Positions 43,182 to 51,875 of a stretch of 64,000 nt of DNA are shown here, one piece after another. A program made the position numbers and the translations under genes. The notes below the pieces were generated by a model. The model did not search any database and was not told where the DNA came from. It saw only the letters and a program-made list of their open reading frames with translations. The DNA is taken from positions 1 through 64,000 of the forward strand of contig JAZKHE010000007.1 in NCBI GenBank assembly GCA_040385525.1, written 5' to 3'. This DNA is from JAZKHE01 sp040385525. GTDB taxonomy: Bacteria; Bacteroidota; Bacteroidia; UBA4408. How positions within the stretch are numbered: position 1 is the first letter of the stretch; every line of letters begins with the position of its first letter.

Positions 43182-43673
43182 TTATCGAATTCTATCTGCG
43201 CTTCTTATCAACTCTTCATCTTTTTTAATAAATCGAAGTGCTAAAAAATTAAAAAATAATCCTAAAAAAGGCAATACCAATGCAAATCTATATTGAACAT
43301 TAACTACAGCATCTGCAATAGTTTTAGCGTAGTCTTGCGCGATTGTTTGGTATTTCCCATAAGCTAAAAATAACAAAGCAATAAAAGCACTAATTAATAA
43401 AAAATTAAGTTTACATAATTTAATTTGCAATGCTCTGTTTTTAAATAAAACAATTGTAGCCAAAGCAACTAATTGAATTAAAAGCGAAATAATAGCCAAA
43501 TACCAATGACTATTTAATTTTATCTCCTCACTTGCAGTAAACTTAAATAAACAATAAATATCAAAATTAAAAATAGCTTCGCCAACATTAAATGCAGCAA
43601 AATCAATAAAGTGTGTTAACAGCATAACCACAAGCAATAATGCCAAAAAAACAGTTTGAATACGTTGTATCAT
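43182..43673 (-). CDS. DUF4293-type four-helix membrane protein
   Basis: A 163-residue integral membrane protein with four hydrophobic helices (about residues 6-26, 57-80, 88-108 and 125-150). The N-terminus MIQRIQTVFLALLLVVM and the loop sequence KNRALQIKLCKLNFLLI are typical of a small Bacteroidota family known as DUF4293. It ends in a charged tail RFIKKDEELIRSADRIR, as usual for this family. Function unknown. It ends just before palindrome B. Confidence 0.82.
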   Translation of the reverse strand: MIQRIQTVFLALLLVVMLLTHFIDFAAFNVGEAIFNFDIYCLFKFTASEEIKLNSHWYLAIISLLIQLVALATIVLFKNRALQIKLCKLNFLLISAFIALLFLAYGKYQTIAQDYAKTIADAVVNVQYRFALVLPFLGLFFNFLALRFIKKDEELIRSADRIR

Positions 43674-43738
43674 AAAAATTTATTTTGAATACGAATATAC
43701 TAAAAATACTAAAGCTATTTATTTGCTAAAGATTATGC

Positions 43739-43746
43739 TAAATTTG
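43739..43746 (+). promoter_or_regulatory. Bacteroidota -7 box for the four-gene murQ run
   Basis: TAAATTTG, 16 bases before the TTG start of the first gene. It supports the chosen non-ATG start and transcription of the run at 43762-46624. Confidence 0.4.
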
Positions 43747-43761
43747 TAGAAAGCAAAAGTT

Positions 43762-44847
43762 TTGAAAAACAACATTAATAACCAATTTATTCCATTTCAT
43801 AAAATTGGTCAACAAGCCGTTATTGTTGTTGACGGTATGCTTGATAGAGGTTTAGTTTTATCGCATTGGAAAGGCGCAAATACTATTGAACAAATTAAAG
43901 CAGATACTAGTGCAGAAATTGTTTTAAAAGCTATTGAAAAAAATACACCAGGAATTGAACTATCAAATATTACCGCTACGCACTACGATATTGATGGTTT
44001 TGTTGGTGTGTGGAGTTTGTTTAATTCTGAACTCGCAATACAACACAAAAAACTATTAGTTGAAATTGCTACGATTGGCGATTTTAGAGAAATTAATTTC
44101 GATTTTACTGATTGGAAAAAAGCTTTAAAAATTATTTGTTGGCTAGATGAGACTGAGAAAAAATTCTTTTATAAACCTTTTGATGCTGACAACTATTCTG
44201 AAGAAAACGAAATTATTGCCTGTGAAAAAAAGTTCAATTATTTTCTTCAACATTTTACCGATGTACTTTTAAATACTGAAAATTACAAGGCTATTTGGTC
44301 GAAATCATTTGATGTAATTGTTTCAGAAATCGAAGATTTAAAAGAGAATGCAACGATAAAAATTTTTCCCGAAATCGGGTTAGTTCATGTTAAAACAAAT
44401 CAACCTAAATCGTATTATTCATTATTTACTTTCACCAAAAATTTTGATATTGTTGTAACTGAATACGATACTAATCGCTACGAATTAGAATACAAATACA
44501 CCACTTGGGTAGACATTACATCGCGCCCTACCCTACCACGAATTGATTTAAGTAATTTGTGTGATACATTAAACAAAATTGAACAATCTAACTACAAATG
44601 GTATTGCGATAAAATTACCGATACTGGACCAATTTTAAGATTAGAAAATTCTGACTTATCAAAAGCTGAACGTTTTGCTAATCCTACTGAAAGAACTATT
44701 TATGCATCTTCAATAAACTCAACTGATTTCATAAATACCATAACTTCATTTTTCATAAAATCGTATAAAAACATAAGTCCGAAAACAAACTGGACTTGGA
44801 ACGAAATAAAAGACTTTAACAAAAAATTATCTACTAATCATGAGTAA
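43762..44847 (+). CDS. Hypothetical protein upstream of murQ (DUF6687-like)
   Basis: A 361-residue soluble protein of unknown function. The N-terminal block FIPFHKIGQQAVIVVDGMLDRG and the motif THYDIDGFVGVWSLFN, rich in His and Asp, look conserved and could bind metal. I recall such proteins as DUF6687. The start is a TTG, because the conserved block begins 9 residues later and the next Met is at 26. Its last 8 bases overlap the murQ ATG, so the two are translationally coupled, hinting at a link with cell-wall recycling. Confidence 0.72.
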   Translation: MKNNINNQFIPFHKIGQQAVIVVDGMLDRGLVLSHWKGANTIEQIKADTSAEIVLKAIEKNTPGIELSNITATHYDIDGFVGVWSLFNSELAIQHKKLLVEIATIGDFREINFDFTDWKKALKIICWLDETEKKFFYKPFDADNYSEENEIIACEKKFNYFLQHFTDVLLNTENYKAIWSKSFDVIVSEIEDLKENATIKIFPEIGLVHVKTNQPKSYYSLFTFTKNFDIVVTEYDTNRYELEYKYTTWVDITSRPTLPRIDLSNLCDTLNKIEQSNYKWYCDKITDTGPILRLENSDLSKAERFANPTERTIYASSINSTDFINTITSFFIKSYKNISPKTNWTWNEIKDFNKKLSTNHE

Positions 44848-45646
44848 AACAACCGAATCTACTTCGCATTACAATCACTTAGAAAAAATGAGTGTGAACG
44901 AATTATTGCAAAACATAAACAACGAAGATAAAACCGTTCCGCATGCTATTGAAAAAGCAATTCCACAAATTGAAAAATTAGTTAGCGAAATTGTTTTAAA
45001 AATAAAACAAGGCGGCAGATTATTTTATATGGGCGCAGGTACAAGCGGAAGATTAGGTATTGTTGATGCTTCTGAATGCCCGCCTACATTTGGTGTAGAA
45101 CATGGTTTAGTTGTAGGATTAATTGCTGGTGGTGATGCAGCTATACGCAAAGCGGTAGAGTTTGCCGAAGACGATACACAACAAGGTTGGAAAGATTTAC
45201 TTGCGCACAACATTAACCAAAACGATGTAGTTATAGGAATTGCAGCATCGGGCTCAACACCTTATGTTATTGGTGCTTTAAACGAATGTAATAAAAATAA
45301 TATTAGCACAGGTTGCATTACTTGCAATGCCGATAGCGATTTGAGTAAAGTGGCGAAATTTCCTATTGTAGCTGTTGTTGGACCAGAATTTGTAACAGGA
45401 AGCACGCGTATGAAATCGGGTACAGCGCAAAAATTAATTTTAAATATGATTTCAACTTCTGTAATGATTCAGTTAGGAAAAGTGAAAGGTAACAAAATGG
45501 TAGATATGCAACTAAGCAACAACAAGCTAATTGACAGAGGTGTGCGAATGATTATGCAAGAAATTAATGTTGACGAAAACACTGCAAAACAATTATTAGA
45601 AAAACATGGAAATGTGCGGAAAGCGGTGGAGAGTTATAAGTTATGA
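44840..45646 (+). CDS. murQ: N-acetylmuramic acid 6-phosphate etherase
   Basis: A 268-residue SIS-domain enzyme. It cleaves the lactyl ether of MurNAc-6-phosphate to give GlcNAc-6-phosphate and D-lactate in peptidoglycan recycling. The SIS phosphosugar loop is YMGAGTSGRLG. The catalytic Glu is about 79 in DASECPPTFG, and GPEFVTGSTRMKSGTAQKL is diagnostic. Length is slightly shorter than the E. coli enzyme, because the C-terminus ends early: ESYKL and the stop lie within a 7-bp-period array. It overlaps the upstream hypothetical gene by 8 bases. Confidence 0.95.
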   Translation: MSKTTESTSHYNHLEKMSVNELLQNINNEDKTVPHAIEKAIPQIEKLVSEIVLKIKQGGRLFYMGAGTSGRLGIVDASECPPTFGVEHGLVVGLIAGGDAAIRKAVEFAEDDTQQGWKDLLAHNINQNDVVIGIAASGSTPYVIGALNECNKNNISTGCITCNADSDLSKVAKFPIVAVVGPEFVTGSTRMKSGTAQKLILNMISTSVMIQLGKVKGNKMVDMQLSNNKLIDRGVRMIMQEINVDENTAKQLLEKHGNVRKAVESYKL

Positions 45647-45660
45647 ATTATGAGTTTTAT
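45631..45660. repeat. Heptad-period array covering the murQ stop
   Basis: GAGTTAT, AAGTTAT, GAATTAT, GAGTTTT: four 7-base units. The first ones encode the last residues and TGA of murQ. Confidence 0.65.
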
Positions 45661-45671
45661 AAACAACTAAA

Positions 45672-46133
45672 ATGAACAATATAGTTTCTTGGATGTCTCC
45701 TATTATTAGACCATTCAATATCATTTTTACAATTATTTGGTGTATTGGTATAATTCAGCCAACAATTTCTTTAAAAGGTCTAAATGTATTTATTTTCTAT
45801 GGAGTCACTATATACTTAATATTAAACCTTATCATCAAGAGTGGAACAAAATATAAAATTGAATTTGAACTTGATGGTGTTATAATTCAACATATAGTTT
45901 TCAGGATTGTAATAAGTAGTAATAAAATATTTTATAAAAATTTATCAAATATAAATATAGTCCATAACACATCAGAAAAACAAGGCTGGGGTTTTACGGG
46001 TATGTTTTTTCCTTTTAAAACACCAAAAACTATTAAGTTAATTTATAATAATAAAGAAAAAACTATTGGTCTTGCTAAAAAATTTGTCGATTTTGATTTA
46101 GTATTTAATGAACTAAAAAAAAGAACTAAGTGA
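45672..46133 (+). CDS. Hypothetical two-helix membrane protein
   Basis: A 153-residue protein that I do not recognise. Two hydrophobic helices (about residues 10-30 and 36-54) are followed by a basic, beta-rich cytoplasmic domain, GWGFTGMFFPFKTPKTIKL and EKTIGLAKKFVDFDLV. The layout resembles small PH-like or bPH-type domains, but I cannot confirm it. Its stop overlaps the GTG start of the phosphodiesterase by 4 bases. It follows murQ by 25 bases. Confidence 0.62.
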   Translation: MNNIVSWMSPIIRPFNIIFTIIWCIGIIQPTISLKGLNVFIFYGVTIYLILNLIIKSGTKYKIEFELDGVIIQHIVFRIVISSNKIFYKNLSNINIVHNTSEKQGWGFTGMFFPFKTPKTIKLIYNNKEKTIGLAKKFVDFDLVFNELKKRTK

Positions 46134-46624
46134 AACGCATTGCATTACTATCGGATACACACAGTTATCTCGACGATAAAATTTTTAAGTATTTTGATGA
46201 GTGCGACGAAATTTGGCATGCTGGCGATATTGGCGTTGTAAGCATTTGCGAAAAATTAAATCAATACAAACCTGTTCGAGCCGTTTATGGTAACATTGAT
46301 GGAACTGATGTAAGAGCAGTTTATCCACGAGATTTACGTTTTATGTGCGAAGAAGTTGATGTTTGGATTACACATATTGGCGGTTATCCTAATCATTATT
46401 CACCATTTGTAAAACCCGAAATTTTTAACAATCCTCCTGCCCTATTTATTTGCGGACATTCGCATATTATAAAAGTAATGTTCGATAAAAAATTAAATTT
46501 ATTGCACATAAATCCTGGTGCAGTGGGCAATCATGGTTTTCACAAAGTAAAAACATTAGTTCGTTTTACCGTTGATGGTAAGCAAATTAAAGATTTAGAA
46601 GTTATTGAATTAGGACCGCGTTGA
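46130..46624 (+). CDS. YfcE-like metallophosphoesterase
   Basis: A 164-residue metal-dependent phosphodiesterase. All five family motifs are visible: LLSDTHSYLD, HAGDIG, YGNID, then HIGG and CGHSH, with dimetal ligands Asp, His, Asn and His. This places it in the MJ0936/YfcE group of small phosphodiesterases, with cytoplasmic cyclic-nucleotide-like substrates that remain unclear. The start is GTG, overlapping the upstream stop (GTGA), so it is translationally coupled. It is the last gene of the run beginning at 43762. Confidence 0.92.
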   Translation: MKRIALLSDTHSYLDDKIFKYFDECDEIWHAGDIGVVSICEKLNQYKPVRAVYGNIDGTDVRAVYPRDLRFMCEEVDVWITHIGGYPNHYSPFVKPEIFNNPPALFICGHSHIIKVMFDKKLNLLHINPGAVGNHGFHKVKTLVRFTVDGKQIKDLEVIELGPR

Positions 46625-46625
46625 G

Positions 46626-46738
46626 ATAATAGAGTTAAGAATTAAGAATTAAGAGTTTAGAGTTTAGAGTTAAGACAAAACTTACAACTTAAAAACTTAT
46701 AACCTACAACTCAACACTCATAATTCATAACTTATACT
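46626..46738. repeat. Longest heptad-period array, before uvrB
   Basis: AATTAAG, AATTAAG, AGTTTAG, AGTTTAG, AGTTAAG, ACAAAAC, TTACAAC, then TTATAAC, CTACAAC and CATAAC-type units. It is purine-led on the left and complementary on the right, so the two halves could fold together. It fills the gap up to 12 bases before the uvrB ATG. Confidence 0.75.
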
Positions 46739-46749
46739 TAAATTTGTAA

Positions 46750-48780
46750 ATGCGTTTCGAATTAGTATCAGATTATAAACCAACCGGCGATCAACCCGTT
46801 GCTATACAGCAATTGGTTGAAGGCTTAAAAGCAAGAACGAAACACCAAACACTTTTGGGCGTTACGGGTTCTGGTAAAACGTTTACCATGGCCAATGTTA
46901 TTGAAAAAGTACAACGACCAACATTAATTTTAAGTCACAATAAAACACTAGCAGCACAGCTTTACGGAGAGTTTAAAGGCTTTTTTCCAAACAATGCAGT
47001 TGAATATTTTGTTTCCTATTACGATTATTATCAACCCGAAGCATTTCTCCCAACAACGAACACCTACATCGAAAAAGATTTATCAATAAATAAAGAAATT
47101 GAAAAACTTCGTTTAAGTACAACTTCTGCTTTACTCTCTGGAAGAACTGACATTATTGTTGTTTCGTCAGTTTCATGTATTTATGGTATGGGAAATCCTG
47201 ATGATTTTTATGCCAATGTAATTCGCATTAAAAAAAATCAAGTCATTTCGCGTAATCAATTTTTACACTCGTTGGTCAACTCACTATATTCTCGTTCTGA
47301 AGTAGATTTTGAGCGTGGTAATTTTAGAGTAAAAGGCGATACAGTTGATATATTTTTAGCTTATGCAGATTTTGCTTATCGCATTTATTTTTTTGGTGAT
47401 GAAATTGAAGAGATCGAAAGTTTTGATCCTGCAAATGGCTTTAAAATAGCTGCACACGAAGCTATTGTAATTAACCCTGCCAGTTTATTTGTTACCACAA
47501 AAAGTTCTATGTTTGATGCCATTGTAGAAATACAAAAAGACATGATGGCGCAAATAGAATACTTTAATGAAATAGGCAGACCGTTAGAAGCCAAACGTTT
47601 GGAAGATAGAGTTACCTACGATTTAGAAATGATGCGTGAATTGGGCTACTGCACTGGTATTGAAAATTATTCGCGTTATTTTGATAAACGAAAAACAGGA
47701 CAAAGACCTTTCTGTTTGTTAGATTATTTTCCAGATGATTTTTTAATTATGGTGGATGAGAGTCACGTTACAATGCCCCAAATTAGAGCCATGTACGGTG
47801 GTGATAAATCGCGCAAACAAAACTTAGTAGAATACGGATTTAGATTACCAGCAGCTATGGATAATCGTCCGTTGCAGTTTGACGAGTTTGAAGGCATGGT
47901 AAATCAAGCCATCTACGTAAGTGCAACACCAGCCGATTACGAATTAGAAAAAAGTGGAGGCGTTGTTGTAGAACAAGTAATTCGTCCTACAGGCTTGTTA
48001 GATCCTGTGATTGAAGTAAAACCAAGTTTAAATCAAATTGATGATTTATTACACGAAGTTCAACTTACCATTCAGAAAAAAGAAAGAATTTTAGTTACTA
48101 CGCTTACAAAACGTATGGCCGAAGAGTTAACTAAATACATGGCAAACATCAATATTAAATGCCGTTACATACATAGCGAAGTTGATACGTTAGACCGTAT
48201 TGAAATTTTACGCGATTTACGCTTAGGTGTTTTTGATGTGTTAATTGGCGTTAACTTATTGCGCGAAGGACTTGATTTACCTGAGGTTTCGCTAGTAGCT
48301 ATTTTAGATGCAGATAAAGAAGGTTTTTTACGTAATGCACGTTCGTTAACGCAAACAGTTGGTAGAGCTGCTCGTAACATAAACGGAAGAGTAATTATGT
48401 ATGCCGATAGAATGACTGTTTCCATGCAAAGAACAATTGACGAAACGAATTACCGAAGAGAAAAACAAATTAAATACAACACCGACCACGGAATGGTTCC
48501 GCGTCAAATAATAAAATCTACAGAAAGTATTATGGGGCAAACTTCTGTGGTAGATTATGTTTCTAATCCTGATAAAGCAGTAAGAGCTTATTCAGAAAAT
48601 GAGAACATTAGTTTTGCTGCTGAGCCAACGGCTAAATACATGACCAAAGACGAGTTGACAAAAACCATAACTGGAACCAAAAAAGAAATGCAAAAAGCAG
48701 CCAAAGAACTGAATTTTATTGAAGCTGCTCGCTTAAGAGATGTAATGTTTGAATTAGAGAAATTGCTCTCCGAAAAATAA
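46750..48780 (+). CDS. uvrB: Excinuclease ABC subunit B
   Basis: A 676-residue nucleotide excision repair helicase. Walker A is GVTGSGKT (Lys43) and motif Ia is LSHNKTLAAQLYGEFK. The beta-hairpin VEYFVSYYDYYQPEAFLP inserts between strands during damage checking. Walker B-like IMVDESHVT, VSATPADYE and LLREGLDLPEVSLVAILDADKEGF complete the helicase core. The C-terminal UVR coiled coil (FIEAARLRDVMFELEKLL) binds UvrC. The sequence is full length with no anomalies. It is alone on the plus strand; UvrA and UvrC are not in the window. Confidence 0.97.
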   Translation: MRFELVSDYKPTGDQPVAIQQLVEGLKARTKHQTLLGVTGSGKTFTMANVIEKVQRPTLILSHNKTLAAQLYGEFKGFFPNNAVEYFVSYYDYYQPEAFLPTTNTYIEKDLSINKEIEKLRLSTTSALLSGRTDIIVVSSVSCIYGMGNPDDFYANVIRIKKNQVISRNQFLHSLVNSLYSRSEVDFERGNFRVKGDTVDIFLAYADFAYRIYFFGDEIEEIESFDPANGFKIAAHEAIVINPASLFVTTKSSMFDAIVEIQKDMMAQIEYFNEIGRPLEAKRLEDRVTYDLEMMRELGYCTGIENYSRYFDKRKTGQRPFCLLDYFPDDFLIMVDESHVTMPQIRAMYGGDKSRKQNLVEYGFRLPAAMDNRPLQFDEFEGMVNQAIYVSATPADYELEKSGGVVVEQVIRPTGLLDPVIEVKPSLNQIDDLLHEVQLTIQKKERILVTTLTKRMAEELTKYMANINIKCRYIHSEVDTLDRIEILRDLRLGVFDVLIGVNLLREGLDLPEVSLVAILDADKEGFLRNARSLTQTVGRAARNINGRVIMYADRMTVSMQRTIDETNYRREKQIKYNTDHGMVPRQIIKSTESIMGQTSVVDYVSNPDKAVRAYSENENISFAAEPTAKYMTKDELTKTITGTKKEMQKAAKELNFIEAARLRDVMFELEKLLSEK

Positions 48781-48851
48781 GTATTCGTCTATTTTTAGCT
48801 AATTTTCTTTGATATTAATTCGATAATAATTAAATTTATTAATTGATTATT

Positions 48852-49286
48852 ATGAAAAATTACAATTCAATTTTATTTGTTGCTCTTATTGCATTAGCTT
48901 GCTTTTCAATTAGTTGTAAAAGCAGTAAAAATGCAAGTATGTATTCTGTTAAAAAATTAAGTAACGACGAAATTGAAAAATCAATGCCTATTCCAGACGA
49001 TGTAAACATTGAAGATATTTCAATAAACAAAGATGAAATGGTTTTTATCGTTTCTTACAGAGGCTGCAAAAGCCAAGTGTTTGATTTATATTGGAATGGA
49101 AGTTTTGCAAAATCATTGCCACCACAAGCAACTGTATTTTTGCATACAGATTACAAAAGTGGTGGAGATTGTAACGAAGTAATTACAAAACGAAAAATTG
49201 TTTTTTCTATAAAAGATTTGAAATTCGCAAGCACAAACGAAGTACAAATAAATTTTACAAAATCTGCTTTTAGCTATAAATATTAA
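48852..49286 (+). CDS. Hypothetical lipoprotein, 144 residues
   Basis: A secreted lipoprotein of unknown function. Starting at MKNYNSILFVALIALACFSIS, the lipobox ISC-K places the lipid anchor near residue 22; the in-frame TTG three codons before is not needed. The mature part is a small beta-rich domain (IEDISINKDEMVFIVSYRGCKS, VFDLYWNGSF, TVFLHTDY) with two Cys that may pair. A serine-protease gene follows 6 bases downstream, so co-expression is likely. I do not recognise the family. Confidence 0.72.
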   Translation: MKNYNSILFVALIALACFSISCKSSKNASMYSVKKLSNDEIEKSMPIPDDVNIEDISINKDEMVFIVSYRGCKSQVFDLYWNGSFAKSLPPQATVFLHTDYKSGGDCNEVITKRKIVFSIKDLKFASTNEVQINFTKSAFSYKY

Positions 49287-49292
49287 ATTATA

Positions 49293-51836
49293 ATGAAAAA
49301 AACTGCCTTAGTTTTATTTTGCTCAATCCTATTTAACTCGCTTTACGCGCAGCTAAGCGACAGAAGCAAACCATTTTCTTTTTCGTATAAGATTTCTCAA
49401 ATAAATAAAATAACTATTATTTCAGAAAAAATTAATTTACCCTTTTTTAATTTAGATTCTTTAAAAAACGAAGATGCAATTAACGATACAAAAAAAGGAG
49501 TTTATCGTTTTGGTTACAATCACACTGTAAATTTAACTACAGAAAATTCTGGATATTGGACTGAGTTAGAAAATGGAGATAAAGTTTGGCAATTAGAAAT
49601 TGCTTCGCATAATGCAAAAACTTTAAACCTTGCTTTTTCTGATTTTAAACTACCAAAAGGTGCTAAATTGTGGGTTTTTAATATAGAAAATAATGATTGT
49701 ATTGGCGCGTTTAACAGCGATATTAATAGTGAAGATGGTTATTTTGCTACGGATATTATTCTTGGCAATTCTTTAGTTATTGAATATTATTTACCAGCTG
49801 GTGTTTCACAAAAAAATCCGTTTACATTATTTAGAGTAACGCATGGCTACAGAGGTTTTGGAATAAAAAGTGATGAAAAATTGTATGGTGATGCAGGTTC
49901 GTGCAATGTAAATGTTAATTGCCCAACAGGCGATAATTGGCAAGATCAAAAAAGAGCATCTGCTTATACAATTGGCTCAAGCGGTAACGAAGTTTGCTCA
50001 GGCTCATTAATTAACAATGTACTCAACGATGGAACTCCCTATTTTTTAACTGCAAACCATTGTTATAATTCTTTTGGTAATTTATCATTAATGGTTTTTA
50101 AATTTAATTTCGAAGCTCCTACTTGTACCTATACTTCAGGCGTAAGCCCATCACACGATGCATTAACTGGAGCAACTTTAGTTGCCAGAAATTCTGGATC
50201 AGATTTTTGCTTATTGCTTTTAAAAGATAATTTACCTTCCTCATACAATTTATTTTTATCGGGTTGGAATAGATCTTCAACAGTTACAGATAGTGTAGTT
50301 TGCATTCATCACCCTGCGGGAGATGTAACAAAAATATCATTTGCTCCAGATGTAACAGCTGCAAATTATAGTGGTGCTCAAACATGGGAAACAGGTACTT
50401 GGGGTGATATTGATGGTGACGATGTTTCTGATATTGGTGGAGTTACAGAAGGGGGTTCATCTGGTTCACCAATATACGATGAAAATAAAAGAATTATTGG
50501 TCAATTGTATGGTGGGCCGTCATCTTGCAGTGCAACTGGCACAAATAGAGTTGATTATTATGGCAGAGTTGATGTTTCTTGGAATACGGGAACAACACCA
50601 GAAACTCGTTTAATAGATTGGTTAGACCCTTGCAATTCAGGTTCAACAGGTATTGATGGCATTTTTGCAAATTCACCAACAACGTACAGCAACGAAGCAA
50701 AATTTATAAGTGTTGCTAATCCGGAAAATAATTCAAATACTTGTAACACTTCATTTTCTCCAATTATTAAAGTGCAAAACAATAGTGTAAATACTATTTC
50801 AACTTTAGCTGTTGCTTATACAATTGCTGGAATTACAAATGCAAGCACAGTATTAACTACAACCATAAATGCAGGAGCAACTGCAAACGTTACAATTCCT
50901 GAAATACAAAATATAACTGCAGGCTCTCATGTTATATCGTTTACAATTACGCAAGTTAATGGCGTTGCAGACGAAAATGCTTGTAATAACAGTGGAACGA
51001 GTAGTTTTACAGTTTTAGATTTATCTGCTACAAGTATAACTTCGTTTACTGAAGGTTTTGAATCTGGTACATTTCCTCCTTCTGGATTTAGTATTAAAAA
51101 TGAAGATTCTGGTTCAGTAACTTGGGAGCAAAACAATAGCAACGGAGGTTTTGCTAACACTTCAAAATCGATGAAAATGAGTTTTTGGTCAAGCGATGAA
51201 AACCAAGCTGATTATTTTCACACTCCATTCTTTACTTTAGCAGAAAAAAATTCAGCAAAAATTTATTTTGATTTAGCGCACAAAAGATTTTCAACAAGTA
51301 GCGATTCGTTGATAATTTCAATAAGTGAAGATTGCGGTTCAACATGGATAAACTTATACAGCAAAGGCGGAACTTCATTAGTTACAGCTGGTAGTTCGTT
51401 TTCGCAATTTAACTCTGTTTTAGCAGCGAATTGGAGAACAGATACAATTAATTTGGATGGATTTTTAGAAGGGCCAAGCTTACAAATTAGATTCAAAGCA
51501 AAAAGTGGAAATGGTAACAACATGTTTATTGACAACATAAATTTAGTAAGTGCTTTTATTGACACTTCAATTCCTGATAATGTTATTGAAAATAATAAAT
51601 CGAAAATAACATTATTCCCAAACCCTGTAGATAATAATTTAACTCTTATTATTTCAGAAATAAACGTTGCCGAAATTTCTATCTATTCATCAATTGGAAC
51701 ATTAGTTAAAACAATTGATTCCAACATTAAGGAGAAACAAAACATTGATGTTAGCACATTATCAAAAGGAGTATATTTTATAAAAATAAGCGATAAAGAA
51801 AATAATAAACACTATAGTAAATTTATTAAAAACTAA
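49293..51836 (+). CDS. Secreted trypsin-like (lysyl-endopeptidase-like) protease with T9SS domain
   Basis: An 847-residue exoprotease. A signal peptide (1-19) and propeptide-like N-terminus (to about 200) precede an S1-like domain with triad His256 (FLTANHCYN), Asp304 (GSDFCLLLL) and Ser390 (GGSSGSPIY). Preserved cysteines (CNVNCP, VCSGS, CYNS) resemble Achromobacter lysyl endopeptidase. After it come a beta-sandwich and a MAM-like region (SGNGNNMFIDNINL). A T9SS type A sorting domain ends it (FPNPVDNNLTLII to GVYFIKISD). It would be exported via T9SS. A terminator follows. Confidence 0.93.
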   Translation: MKKTALVLFCSILFNSLYAQLSDRSKPFSFSYKISQINKITIISEKINLPFFNLDSLKNEDAINDTKKGVYRFGYNHTVNLTTENSGYWTELENGDKVWQLEIASHNAKTLNLAFSDFKLPKGAKLWVFNIENNDCIGAFNSDINSEDGYFATDIILGNSLVIEYYLPAGVSQKNPFTLFRVTHGYRGFGIKSDEKLYGDAGSCNVNVNCPTGDNWQDQKRASAYTIGSSGNEVCSGSLINNVLNDGTPYFLTANHCYNSFGNLSLMVFKFNFEAPTCTYTSGVSPSHDALTGATLVARNSGSDFCLLLLKDNLPSSYNLFLSGWNRSSTVTDSVVCIHHPAGDVTKISFAPDVTAANYSGAQTWETGTWGDIDGDDVSDIGGVTEGGSSGSPIYDENKRIIGQLYGGPSSCSATGTNRVDYYGRVDVSWNTGTTPETRLIDWLDPCNSGSTGIDGIFANSPTTYSNEAKFISVANPENNSNTCNTSFSPIIKVQNNSVNTISTLAVAYTIAGITNASTVLTTTINAGATANVTIPEIQNITAGSHVISFTITQVNGVADENACNNSGTSSFTVLDLSATSITSFTEGFESGTFPPSGFSIKNEDSGSVTWEQNNSNGGFANTSKSMKMSFWSSDENQADYFHTPFFTLAEKNSAKIYFDLAHKRFSTSSDSLIISISEDCGSTWINLYSKGGTSLVTAGSSFSQFNSVLAANWRTDTINLDGFLEGPSLQIRFKAKSGNGNNMFIDNINLVSAFIDTSIPDNVIENNKSKITLFPNPVDNNLTLIISEINVAEISIYSSIGTLVKTIDSNIKEKQNIDVSTLSKGVYFIKISDKENNKHYSKFIKN

Positions 51837-51840
51837 AAAA

Positions 51841-51875
51841 GAAATCCCGAACAATGAATTCGGGATTTCTTTTTT
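51841..51875. terminator. Terminator between protease and nitronate monooxygenase-like genes
   Basis: GAAATCCCGAA-CAATGAA-TTCGGGATTTC followed by TTTTTT. An 11-base perfect stem, usable from both sides as the genes converge. Confidence 0.88.

Noticed and set aside
44370..44383. CCCGAAATCGGG palindrome inside the gene before murQ
   Set aside because: It is in frame within coding sequence (PEIG) and short enough to arise by chance.
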